Source of the DNA: Chloroflexota bacterium
GTDB lineage: Bacteria > Chloroflexota > Limnocylindria > Limnocylindrales > CSP1-4
Length of the DNA stretch: 5,982 bases
Reading direction: 5' to 3'
NCBI GenBank assembly: GCA_027457005.1
Contig: DAIDTV010000097.1
Coordinates: forward strand, 1 to 5,982
In this document: positions 1 through 5,978 of the stretch, in pieces
How the letters are laid out: every line of letters begins with the position of its first letter
Numbering within the stretch: position 1 is the first letter of the stretch
Notes under the pieces: model-generated
What the model was told of the DNA's origin: nothing
Database searches by the model: none
The model's input: the letters and a program-made list of their open reading frames with translations, nothing else
Position numbers and translations under genes: made by a program

Positions 1-682
1 GGCCGAGGCCGGGGCCGACGTGGTCCTGGCCGCACGCACCGAGTCCGACCTCGCCGAGGTGGCCGGGCGCGTCCAGGCGCTCGGCAGGCGGGCGCTCGTG
101 GTCCCCACCGACGTCACCGACCGGGCCCAGTGCGAGCTGCTCATCGAACGGGCGGCGGACGAGTTCGGACGGCTCGACATCCTGGTGAACTGTGCGGGCA
201 TCCAGCCGACCCGGGCGCTCGCCGAGCAGTCGGTCGACGAGTGGGACGCAATGCTCTCGACCAACCTGCGGGGCGTCTTCCTCTGCACGCGGGAGGCCGC
301 CCGGGTGTTCGTCGCCCGGGGTGGCGGGGGCTCGATCGTCAACGTCGCGTCGATCGAGGGGCTGCAGCCGGCCTGGGCGCACAGCCACTATGCGGCGAGC
401 AAGGCGGGCGTGGTCATGCACACGAGGGCGGCGGCGCTCGAGCTGGGAAAGCACGGGATCCGGGTGAACTCGGTGTCGCCGGGGCTGACCTGGAACCCGG
501 ACCTGGAGGGGACCTGGCCCGAGGGGGTCGGTCGCTGGATGGCGCACGTGCCGCTGGGCCGCCTCGGCCGGCCGGACGACGTGGCGGACGCGGTGCTCTT
601 CCTCGTCTCGCCGATGGCTCGCTTCGTGTCCGGCGCCAACCTGGTGGTGGACGGGGGCGTGCTGGCGCACCCGACCTGGTAG
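1..682 (+). CDS. SDR-family NAD(P)-dependent oxidoreductase, 5' truncated by the window edge
   Basis: This is a classical short-chain dehydrogenase/reductase. It is a soluble cytoplasmic enzyme that moves hydride between NAD(P)(H) and an alcohol or ketone substrate. The frame is open from base 2 with no start, and the N-terminal TGxxxGIG cofactor loop is missing, so the gene begins upstream. The GTG at 20 is internal. What remains follows the family order: a TDVTD segment (adenine-side Asp), NCAG (the NNAG motif with Cys in second place), STNLRG (structural Asn), catalytic Ser in NVAS (codon 350), catalytic Tyr and Lys in YAASK (codons 389 and 401), then VNSVSPG and a C-terminal VSGANLVVDGG. 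The Ser-to-Tyr spacing of 13 residues is normal and the active site looks intact. It resembles the large glucose 1-dehydrogenase / 3-oxoacyl-ACP reductase-like group, but the substrate cannot be read from sequence. Its stop at 680-682 lies 14 nt from the stop of the opposing gene, so it belongs to a different transcription unit from the core. Confidence 0.93.
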   Translation, partial: AEAGADVVLAARTESDLAEVAGRVQALGRRALVVPTDVTDRAQCELLIERAADEFGRLDILVNCAGIQPTRALAEQSVDEWDAMLSTNLRGVFLCTREAARVFVARGGGGSIVNVASIEGLQPAWAHSHYAASKAGVVMHTRAAALELGKHGIRVNSVSPGLTWNPDLEGTWPEGVGRWMAHVPLGRLGRPDDVADAVLFLVSPMARFVSGANLVVDGGVLAHPTW

Positions 683-696
683 GCCGCGCCACGGCC

Positions 697-1272
697 CTAC
701 GTCGCAGGCGGCTCCACGCTGCCCGGGTCGGCCCGGCCCACCGGCTCGACCACGCGCGTCGCGCCGGCCTGCTGGTTGATCGCCTCCCAGCGCAGCACGC
801 CGGCCTCCCCTTCCACCGCCCGCATCGAGCTCGCCAGCTCGCGGTTGACGAGCAGGGTCGGCACCTCGTCGGTCACCTCGTCCGGTCCCCGGCCGTACGT
901 GACCGTGGCGTCGGTGAGCGGGACCCACGCGGGGCGGCGCAGGACCATGCCGAGCGGGTCGCCCGCCGGGAGACCGTGCAGCGCTCCCTCCACGCGGTAC
1001 GGCCCCAGCTCCACGCGCACGCGGGTCACGCGCGTCCGGATCCGCCGCGCGGCATCGCCCCTGGGCCCGCTGGCGACCGCCGCGTACAGCTCGTCGAGCG
1101 TGACCGTGATCTCGGGCACGGCCACGGCGTGGCCGTCGGCGAGGCTCGTTAGCCGCGCGTCCCGGATGACGATCTCGGGGGCGGCGTTGAGCAGGTCGGT
1201 CAGGCGCGCGTCGCCGAGGTCGACGCTGCCGTGCACCCGGCAATCCGCGGCGTAGGCGTCGAACTCGACCAT
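697..1272 (-). CDS. Uncharacterised protein, paralogue A (191 aa), homologous to the gene at 5295-5978
   Basis: I do not recognise a named family. The 191-residue product has no signal peptide, no membrane segment and no catalytic motif I can identify. It looks like a small cytoplasmic, beta-rich protein. Its reality is supported by clear similarity along about 140 residues to the gene at 5295-5978, also on the minus strand. Shared blocks in order are DCRV near residue 10, RL(T/S)D-x-LN near 23-30, DEL near 60, GPRGDxARR near 69-77, GPYxxxGxLHxLP near 91-103, a PL(T/S)DA...Y block near 118-126, and VNRE(L/A)A near 142. Identity by eye is roughly 35-40%, an estimate rather than a calculated value. 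The RLTDLLN block followed by short alternating strands suggests a repeated beta domain, but that is inference. The ATG at 1272 is chosen because the homology starts about nine residues later and AGGA lies 7 nt upstream. The C-terminal 40 residues are not shared and look disordered. Confidence 0.8.
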   Translation of the reverse strand: MVEFDAYAADCRVHGSVDLGDARLTDLLNAAPEIVIRDARLTSLADGHAVAVPEITVTLDELYAAVASGPRGDAARRIRTRVTRVRVELGPYRVEGALHGLPAGDPLGMVLRRPAWVPLTDATVTYGRGPDEVTDEVPTLLVNRELASSMRAVEGEAGVLRWEAINQQAGATRVVEPVGRADPGSVEPPAT

Positions 1273-1278
1273 CGCGCA

Positions 1279-1284
1279 ATCCTA
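1279..1284 (-). promoter_or_regulatory. Possible -10 hexamer TAGGAT for paralogue A (or a weak ribosome binding site)
   Basis: On the minus strand TAGGAT matches the TANNNT pattern of a -10 element. It ends exactly 6 nt before the ATG at 1272, which is the spacing expected for a leaderless transcript. The same bases contain AGGA at a usable Shine-Dalgarno distance, so the two readings compete. No convincing -35 hexamer is seen 16-18 nt upstream. Confidence 0.3.
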
Positions 1285-1298
1285 CCGGCGCTGTCCAC

Positions 1299-1347
1299 CG
1301 GCACACGCGGGCATCCGGCGCGCGCCGTTCAGCGGCACACTCGGACA
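1299..1347. repeat. Imperfect 15-bp direct repeat upstream of paralogue A
   Basis: CGGCACACGCGGGCA at 1299-1313 and CGGCACACTCGGACA at 1333-1347 match at 13 of 15 positions. Their starts are 34 bp apart, about three helical turns. They lie upstream of the start of the gene at 697-1272 and could be paired sites for a regulator. In such GC-rich DNA chance similarity is also possible. Confidence 0.3.
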
Positions 1348-1358
1348 GGGCCCGCATA

Positions 1359-1370
1359 CGTCAAATGACG
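1359..1370. promoter_or_regulatory. Short inverted repeat CGTCA-AA-TGACG with an embedded TTGACG
   Basis: This 12-bp near-palindrome sits in a locally AT-richer patch of the gap between the gene starting at 1272 and the one ending at 1492. On the minus strand it contains TTGACG, a 5-of-6 match to a -35 hexamer, about 90 nt upstream of the paralogue A start. No good -10 sits 17 nt downstream: the best candidates there are GAGTGT-like. It could be an operator or half of a weak promoter. Confidence 0.25.
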
Positions 1371-1439
1371 GATTGCGGTCCCGGCCCGTGGCGAGCAGGA
1401 TGCGGGCGTCGGGGCCTGGTCTCGACGGATTCCCCAGGA

Positions 1440-1466
1440 TCCCCGGCCGAGGGCACCGGCCGGGGA
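1440..1466 (-). terminator. GC-rich hairpin 26 nt behind the MFS gene, probable terminator or 3'-end stabiliser
   Basis: TCCCCGGCC at 1440-1448 pairs perfectly with GGCCGGGGA at 1458-1466 across a 9-nt loop. The stem has 9 pairs and is almost all G:C. It begins 26 nt past the stop codon of the gene at 1492-3321 and before the next gene's promoter region. There is no T-run on the minus strand after the stem, so this is not a canonical intrinsic terminator. Hairpins without a U-tract are common behind genes in high-GC genomes. Confidence 0.45.
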
Positions 1467-1491
1467 CCGTCCGGCAGAGTCGGCCGATTGG

Positions 1492-3321
1492 TCACGCCTC
1501 GGACGCAGCCGGGGCGGCGGGCGTTCCACCCGTGGGCGCGGCGGCGGGCGTGCGCAGGTCGCGCAGGTCGGCCTGATCGAGACCGCCGATCTTCGGCAGA
1601 TCGGTCAGGCTCGTGCGTGCCAGGCGTTCGTTCATCTTGCCCGTCACCAGGTCGCCCATCCCCGGCGCCGTCATCAGGCGGCGCAGCGTTGCCGCGGGAA
1701 CCTCGAGCAGCGTGACCGGCTCCGCCGCGACGACGTTGGCCGTGCGGGCTGCGCCGGTGAGCGCGGCGATCTCGCCGAAGAAGTCGCCGGGACCCATCTC
1801 GGACAGGGAGCGGTACCCGTCCCCGGTCGGCGTGCCGGCGACCGCCTTTCCCGCCAGCACGAAGTAGGCCGAGTTGCTGGGCTCGCCGCGGGCCACGATG
1901 CAGGTCCCGACCCCCGCCTCCCCGATCTGGCCGTGCACCAGCAGGTCCTCGCGCCCCGACCGGTCCAGGTTGCGCAGCGTTGGCACGAGCCCCACCAGCG
2001 CGTCGAAGTCCGCCAGGGTGACCGGGCGCAGGGTGCCGAGCGCGCCCCTGGGCGGCGCGGCCCGCAGCACCTGGGCGAGCCGCCGCCACTCGTCCGCCGG
2101 CTGGCCCAGGCCCGGGAGCACGGCTGCGAAGAGCCCGATCACGATGGTGGCCAGCGAGGCGGACACGACGAGCAACCGGATGTCGATGACGTCGGCGAGC
2201 CCGGCCATGAGCATCCCGATGATGCCGAACACGCTGGTGAGCACCGAGAACGCGCTCATCACGCGCCCGCGGAACTCCCGCGGCGTATTGCGCTGGCGGA
2301 TCAGCCGGCCGGCCGTCGAGGTGAGGGCGTTGGCGAAGCCACTGAGCGCCACGGCCGCGATGGCGAGTTCGATCGAGTGGCTGAGCCCGTACGCGACGCC
2401 CATGAGTCCCATGGCCAGGTAGCCGAGCACCATCCACTGGCCCTCGCGCAGGCGGCCGACGAGCTGGGCCATGACCAGGCTGCCGATCACGAAACCGACC
2501 GAGGTCAGGCCTTCCTGGAGGCCGTACTCGAAGGTGTTCGCGCCCAGGGCCCGCACCGAGAAGGGCAGCAGCAGCGCGTTCCAGATCCCGACCGCAGCGA
2601 TCGCGTAGATGATCGTGACCGGGAGCATCGAGCGCAGGATCGGCGTCTGGACGAGCACGCGGAACCCATCCCGCAGGTTGGAACCCACCGCCCGGATCGA
2701 CGTGTCGCCGCTCACCGGGATGCGGGGGATGGTCGCCAGGTACGTGCAGCAGGCCGAGAAGGCGAAACTCGCCGCGTCCAGCACGAACGCCAGCTGGACG
2801 TCGCCAAGGGCGGCGATGAGTCCCCCAGCCGCGAACCCCACGGCGGTCGACCCGAAGGAACTGATGGCCATCAGCGAGTTGGCCGCCCCCAGCTCCTCGT
2901 CGGGCGCGATCTCCGGCAGCGTCGCGTCGAGTGCGGGGCTGAAGAACTCGCTGACGGTCGCGGACGCGGCCACCAGGATGTACAGGAACACCAGATCGAC
3001 GCTCACCAGGATCGGGATCAGGGCCACGATCCCGGCCCGCAGCAGGTCGGCCGCCAGCATGATCGTCTTGCGGTCGTACCGGTCCACCACGACGCCGGCG
3101 ATGAGCCCCACCACCAGGGCCGGGCCGAGGGTCGCCGCCGCCATGAGTCCCACGCTGAAGGCCGAGTTCGTCCGCTGGAAGATCAGGATCCCCGCCCCCG
3201 CGATCAGCAGCGCGTCGCCGATCGTGGACACGAACTGGCCGGTCCAGAGCAGCGTGAAGCTGCGCCGGCGGAAGACAGCGAAGGCCGACGGTTGCGCGAG
3301 TGGCGCGGAGACGGTCGTCAT
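1492..3321 (-). CDS. MFS transporter with C-terminal cyclic-nucleotide-binding domain (609 aa)
   Basis: Residues 1-405 form a major facilitator superfamily permease of the MFS_3 / enterobactin-exporter-like type. They include about twelve hydrophobic segments, motif A as DRYDRK at 80-85 after the second helix, and a second-half cytoplasmic loop RQRNTPREFRGRVMS at 342-356 typical of this group. It should act in the inner membrane as a proton-coupled exporter of a small molecule; the substrate is unknown. Residues about 446-555 form a cyclic-nucleotide-binding fold with the phosphate-binding cassette FGEIAALTGAARTA (515-528), including Glu517 and the phosphate-contacting Arg526. The last 40 residues are Ala/Pro-rich, with a small DLRDLR duplication. 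MFS exporters usually stop near 420 residues, so the extra domain is a true fusion in one open frame. The ATG at 3321 is chosen because AGGGAG lies 6 nt upstream and the MFS homology follows at once. The frame stays open to 3774, but that would overlap the divergent gene. Its hydrophobic pattern and domains look intact. Confidence 0.93.
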   Translation of the reverse strand: MTTVSAPLAQPSAFAVFRRRSFTLLWTGQFVSTIGDALLIAGAGILIFQRTNSAFSVGLMAAATLGPALVVGLIAGVVVDRYDRKTIMLAADLLRAGIVALIPILVSVDLVFLYILVAASATVSEFFSPALDATLPEIAPDEELGAANSLMAISSFGSTAVGFAAGGLIAALGDVQLAFVLDAASFAFSACCTYLATIPRIPVSGDTSIRAVGSNLRDGFRVLVQTPILRSMLPVTIIYAIAAVGIWNALLLPFSVRALGANTFEYGLQEGLTSVGFVIGSLVMAQLVGRLREGQWMVLGYLAMGLMGVAYGLSHSIELAIAAVALSGFANALTSTAGRLIRQRNTPREFRGRVMSAFSVLTSVFGIIGMLMAGLADVIDIRLLVVSASLATIVIGLFAAVLPGLGQPADEWRRLAQVLRAAPPRGALGTLRPVTLADFDALVGLVPTLRNLDRSGREDLLVHGQIGEAGVGTCIVARGEPSNSAYFVLAGKAVAGTPTGDGYRSLSEMGPGDFFGEIAALTGAARTANVVAAEPVTLLEVPAATLRRLMTAPGMGDLVTGKMNERLARTSLTDLPKIGGLDQADLRDLRTPAAAPTGGTPAAPAASEA

Positions 3322-3327
3322 CGTGGG

Positions 3328-3333
3328 CTCCCT
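3328..3333 (-). promoter_or_regulatory. Ribosome binding site AGGGAG for the MFS gene
   Basis: On the minus strand AGGGAG is followed by 6 nt and then the ATG at 3321. It decides the start over the in-frame ATG at 3336, which has no purine-rich sequence in front of it. Confidence 0.6.
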
Positions 3334-3362
3334 CATCACCCGCCGGGTGGCGGCATCGGACC

Positions 3363-3405
3363 GGTGTCGCGGAGTGTAGAGGACACCCGCCGTGTGCACG
3401 ACACG
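3363..3405 (-). promoter_or_regulatory. Candidate promoter and operator of the divergent intergenic region
   Basis: Two inverted repeats lie side by side here: GGTGTC (3363-3368) with GACACC (3382-3387) across 13 nt, and CGTGT (3391-3395) with ACACG (3401-3405) across 5 nt. On the minus strand TACACT (3373-3378), a 4-of-6 match to a -10 box including the key T, A and final T, falls inside the first repeat. This would give the MFS mRNA a leader of about 45 nt. No clear -35 hexamer is seen at 16-18 nt. A regulator bound to the repeats would cover the proposed -10. This is inferred from pattern only. Confidence 0.3.
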
Positions 3406-3529
3406 CAGGTGATCGGACTGGGTGGCGTGGTCGGGGCCCTCGCCCAACACGGGCGCGGCCCTGTCACTCGCGTAGCGGCATCCGCGCGGCGTGGCGGGCG
3501 TCAGCGCGACGTGCCGTTGTCCGTGCGTG

Positions 3530-3535
3530 CACAAT
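3530..3535 (+). promoter_or_regulatory. Possible -10 hexamer CACAAT for a leaderless NDH-2-like transcript
   Basis: CACAAT ends 6 nt before the GTG at 3542, the same geometry as TAGGAT before the ATG at 1272. No Shine-Dalgarno sequence precedes that GTG, which suits a leaderless start. The first base is not the preferred T, and no matching -35 box is evident. Confidence 0.25.
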
Positions 3536-3541
3536 GAGCCG

Positions 3542-5264
3542 GTGACAGGGACGGGGGGAGGCACGCGGGTCGTCATCCTGGGCGGCGGCCATGCCGGGGT
3601 GTCTGCGGCGCGCGAGCTGCTGCGCCAGCGCCGGCCGGCCGACCGGCTCGAGATCGCCATGGTGAGCGCGGAGACGGCGCTCGTGTGGCAGGGGCTCCTG
3701 CCCCAGATCGTGTCGAACCTGATCCAGCCCCAGGACGCCCTGGTGCCCCTGCGGGGCACGCTGCGCGGCATCACGCTCTACCCGTACGAGGCGGTCGCGG
3801 CCGACCTGGATGCCCGCACCGTCACCCTCGACCGCGGAACCGAGCGGGGCGAGCTGGTGCTCCCCTACGACATGCTCGTCCTCGCGTTCGGGGTCGTCAC
3901 CGATCTGTCCAGGACGCCCGGGCTGGCCGAACACGGCCTGCCGCTCAAGACGATCGGCGACGCCTTCCACCTGCGCAACCACCTGATCGAGATGCTCGAG
4001 CTTGCCGCGGTCGAGACCGACCCGCAGGAGCGCCGGCGCCTGCTGACCTTCGTGGTGGCCGGCGCGGGTTTCGCCGGCGTGGAGACCGCCTGCGAGATCG
4101 CCGGGCTCCTGCACGACGCCCTGCGCCTGTACTCCGGGATCAGCCGGACGGAAGTCCGCGTCGTGCTGCTCGACCCCGGCACGCGGATCCTGCCGGCGAT
4201 GCACGAGCAGCTCTCCCGGCGGGCGCAGCGAAAGATGGCACGCTGGGGGATCGAGATCCGACACGGCGCCCGAGTCGGTACCGCGACCGCCGGCGCCGTC
4301 GAGTTGCGCTACGGCGAGGTCATTGCCACGCGCACGCTCGTGGCCACCACGGGACTCGGTGCCCACCCGCTGGCCCGGCGGCTCCCGCTCGAACTCGCCC
4401 GGGGGCGCATTCCGTGTGATGCGTACTGCCGCGTGGCGGGATGGAGCGGGGTGTACGCGGCGGGTGACGCGGCGGCCGTGCCGAACCCGCGGGACGGCAC
4501 CCCCTTCCCGGAGACAATCTCCAGCGCCGGTGCCGAGGGGCGCTGCGCCGGGGCCAACATCCTGGCCGAGATCCGGGGCACGGCCCTGGTCCCCTGCGAC
4601 AGCCAGCACCCGCAGCTGGCGCTGCTGTCCCGCTCCTACGGCCTTGCGGACGTCCGCGGCCGGCGCATGGTCGGTCTCCGCGCCGCTCCTGTGGCGCTGG
4701 GCATTCCTCACCCGCATCCCCTCCTGGTACCGCCGCACCACGCTCCTCTTCGACTGGCTGTCGACGGCCGCCTTCCCGCGCGACGTGACCCAGGTGCGGA
4801 TCGGGCGGTCGGGCGCCGTGCTGCCCATGCGCTACGCGGCCGGCGAGGTGATCGTCCGGCAGGGCGAGCCCGGCGGACGCTTCTACGTCATCACCGACGG
4901 CGAGGTGGAGGTGGTCCGGGAGCAGCCGGATGGTGGCGAGGTGGCGCTCGCGCGGCTCGGACCGGGCCGCTATTTCGGGGAGATCGCGCTGATGCGCGCC
5001 ACGCGCCGCACGGCCACCGTCCGCGCGGTCACGGACGTCGGCGTCCTGGGCATCGCCCGCCGCGACTTCACCGCGCTCGTCGAGCACCTGCCGCAGTTCC
5101 GCGAGGCCCTGGAACCCACGGGCGGAACCGGGGGACAGGAAGGCGGCGGATCCTCACCGGCACGGGCCTCGCTGGCACAGGCCTCGCCGGCACAGGTCTC
5201 GGCGTCAGAGGACTCACCGGCAGAGCCCCCGTCGGCACCCGAGGCAGATCGCTCAGCCGGCTGA
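3542..5264 (+). CDS. Type II NADH dehydrogenase-like flavoprotein fused to a cyclic-nucleotide-binding domain, split by a one-base frameshift
   Basis: Read with a shift near 4679-4688, this is one 573-residue protein. In frame 2 (3542 to about 4681) it is an NDH-2-type FAD enzyme that passes electrons from NADH to a membrane acceptor: FAD loop GGGHAG (14-19), an ALVWQGLLPQI segment matching the family's HLFQPLLYQ region, NAD loop GAGFAG (174-179), LLDPGTRILP with an acidic residue favouring NADH, and AAGD (306-309) contacting FAD. In frame 3 it continues with the family's C-terminal membrane-anchoring segment (LLWRWAF to FPRD, about 382-415). A cyclic-nucleotide-binding domain follows (about 426-515) with FGEIAL at 478 and the phosphate-contacting Arg489, then a repetitive Ser/Pro/Ala tail. 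The quinone-site AQxAxQ motif is replaced by ISSAGA. GTG 3542 is chosen because the first beta strand starts eight residues later; GTG 3491 and 3527 are alternatives. Without the shift, frame 2 runs on as Arg/Pro-rich nonsense to 5422. It may be a sequencing error, a real lesion or recoding. Confidence 0.85.
4676..4688 (+). other. Frameshift site inside the NDH-2-like / cyclic-nucleotide-binding gene
   Basis: Family-like sequence is in frame 2 up to the Gly-Leu-Arg codons at 4673-4681 and in frame 3 from Leu-Leu-Trp-Arg at 4686 onward. Dropping one base from the CGCGCCGC stretch at 4679-4686 joins them as GLR-A-LLWRW, with the spacing expected for this family. There is no stop codon in frame 2 here and no known slippery heptamer or prfB-like signal, so an indel is likelier than programmed frameshifting. 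Confidence 0.75.
5154..5228 (+). repeat. Five imperfect 15-bp tandem repeats encoding SPAxx pentapeptides
   Basis: Units begin at 5154, 5169, 5184, 5199 and 5214 and encode SPARA, SLAQA, SPAQV, SASED and SPAEP. The 15-nt unit keeps the frame, so copy number can change without breaking the gene. They form a low-complexity, probably disordered tail after the cyclic-nucleotide-binding domain. The repeat is visible in the DNA (TCACCGGCACGGGCC and variants). Confidence 0.75.
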
Positions 5265-5266
5265 GC
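5251..5266. terminator. Perfect 16-bp palindrome over the NDH-2-like stop codon, possible shared terminator
   Basis: GCTCAGCCGGCTGAGC is its own reverse complement and can fold as a 6-bp stem with a CCGG loop. It contains the TGA at 5262-5264 and sits in the 30-nt gap region between two convergent genes, so it could help end transcripts in both directions. No T-run follows on either strand, which keeps this tentative. Confidence 0.35.
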
Positions 5267-5294
5267 CTGCCCGTGGGTGAGCGGGTGGTGAGCT

Positions 5295-5978
5295 TCAGAT
5301 CCGCGACGGACCCTGGGTGGCCGCGACTCCCCTGGCGGCCGGGATCGCGTCGGCACCAGCGCCGGCGAAGGCACCGGAGGGGGCGAAGCCGAGCTGGATC
5401 CAGTCGGCCGCCTCACGGTTGACCACGATCGTCGCGCAGGACGCGGTCTGTGACGCCCCGCCCGAGCGATACTCGATCCACGCGTCGGAGAGCGGGATCA
5501 TCGGCCGTCGGTGGTGGGCGGAGGCGAGCGGCTCCACGCCGGGCAGGGCATGGAGGTTGCCGCGGATCAGGTACGGGCCGGCGGTGACCGTGACCGGATA
5601 GGTCAGCGTGTGGGTCCGCCGGGCAGGATCGCCGCGGGGGCCATCGGCCAGGACGGCGATGAGCTCGTCGCGGGCGATCGGCACCTCGTCGGCATGGATG
5701 GTCCGCGCATCCTCGAGGCTCTCGACCAGCACATCGCACAGCAGGTAGTCCCGGTGCCCGTTGAGCGTGTCGCTCAGACGGTCACTGTCGAGCTGGATGC
5801 GCCCGGAAACCCGGCAGTCCTCGGTGAACGCGACGAACTGGGCCCAGGGCAACGCGGGCGGCTCCGCGCCTCCTTCCACGTTCTCGTCGGAGCCGACGGG
5901 ACCGGTCCGGAAGACGAGGCGCAGGCGATCGCGCAGACCGCGGCTCATCGGACGAACCGAGGGTGAGGGTAGCGGCAT
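5295..5978 (-). CDS. Uncharacterised protein, paralogue B (227 aa or longer), homologous to the gene at 697-1272
   Basis: This is the same unrecognised family as the gene at 697-1272. Residues 54-200 align with it through DCRV (54-57), RLSDTLN, DEL, GPRGDPARR, GPYxxxGxLHALP, IPLSDA...Y and VNREAA. No signal peptide, membrane helix or enzyme motif is seen in the shared part. Compared with paralogue A it has a 44-residue N-terminal extension that begins Arg-rich (MSRGLRDRLRLVFR from residue 11) and then turns acidic. The start is uncertain. The ATG at 5978 lies only 4 nt from the window edge, the ATG at 5948 is an alternative, neither shows a clear ribosome binding site, and the true start may lie outside. 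The stop at 5295-5297 is 30 nt from the convergent NDH-2-like gene. The C-terminal tail after VNREAA is Ala/Gly-rich and unconserved. Presence of two copies around the same core suggests a shared role with it, which is inference. Confidence 0.78.
   Translation of the reverse strand: MPLPSPSVRPMSRGLRDRLRLVFRTGPVGSDENVEGGAEPPALPWAQFVAFTEDCRVSGRIQLDSDRLSDTLNGHRDYLLCDVLVESLEDARTIHADEVPIARDELIAVLADGPRGDPARRTHTLTYPVTVTAGPYLIRGNLHALPGVEPLASAHHRRPMIPLSDAWIEYRSGGASQTASCATIVVNREAADWIQLGFAPSGAFAGAGADAIPAARGVAATQGPSRI

Noticed and set aside
130..1152. A 340-codon plus-strand frame crossing the SDR gene and paralogue A
   Set aside because: It overlaps two real genes, is Arg/Gly/Ala-rich and shows no conserved motif.
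3517..3522. TTGTCC as a -35 box for the NDH-2-like gene
   Set aside because: It is only 7 nt from the candidate -10, too close for a normal promoter.
1933..3537. A 534-codon open frame on the plus strand opposite the MFS gene
   Set aside because: It is rich in Arg, His, Asp, Gln and Gly with no domain. It is the antisense shadow of a high-GC gene, and the minus-strand frame encodes a clear MFS protein.
3553..3560. GGGGGAGG as a ribosome binding site for a later start of the NDH-2-like gene
   Set aside because: No in-frame ATG, GTG or TTG follows before the first FAD-binding strand, so it is coding sequence.
3322..3774. N-terminal extension of the MFS frame up to 3774
   Set aside because: It would overlap the divergent NDH-2-like gene and carries no MFS-like sequence. 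A good ribosome binding site supports the ATG at 3321.
3464..4828. A 454-codon open frame on the minus strand opposite the NDH-2-like gene
   Set aside because: Its composition is typical of an antisense shadow and it runs against well-defined FAD and NAD motifs on the other strand.
4682..5422. Frame-2 continuation of the NDH-2-like gene past the shift
   Set aside because: It becomes Arg/Pro/His-rich and runs antisense into paralogue B. Frame 3 carries the recognisable membrane segment and cyclic-nucleotide-binding domain.
5511..5966. A 151-codon plus-strand frame opposite paralogue B
   Set aside because: The minus-strand frame has a homologue within the window; this one does not and looks like a shadow.
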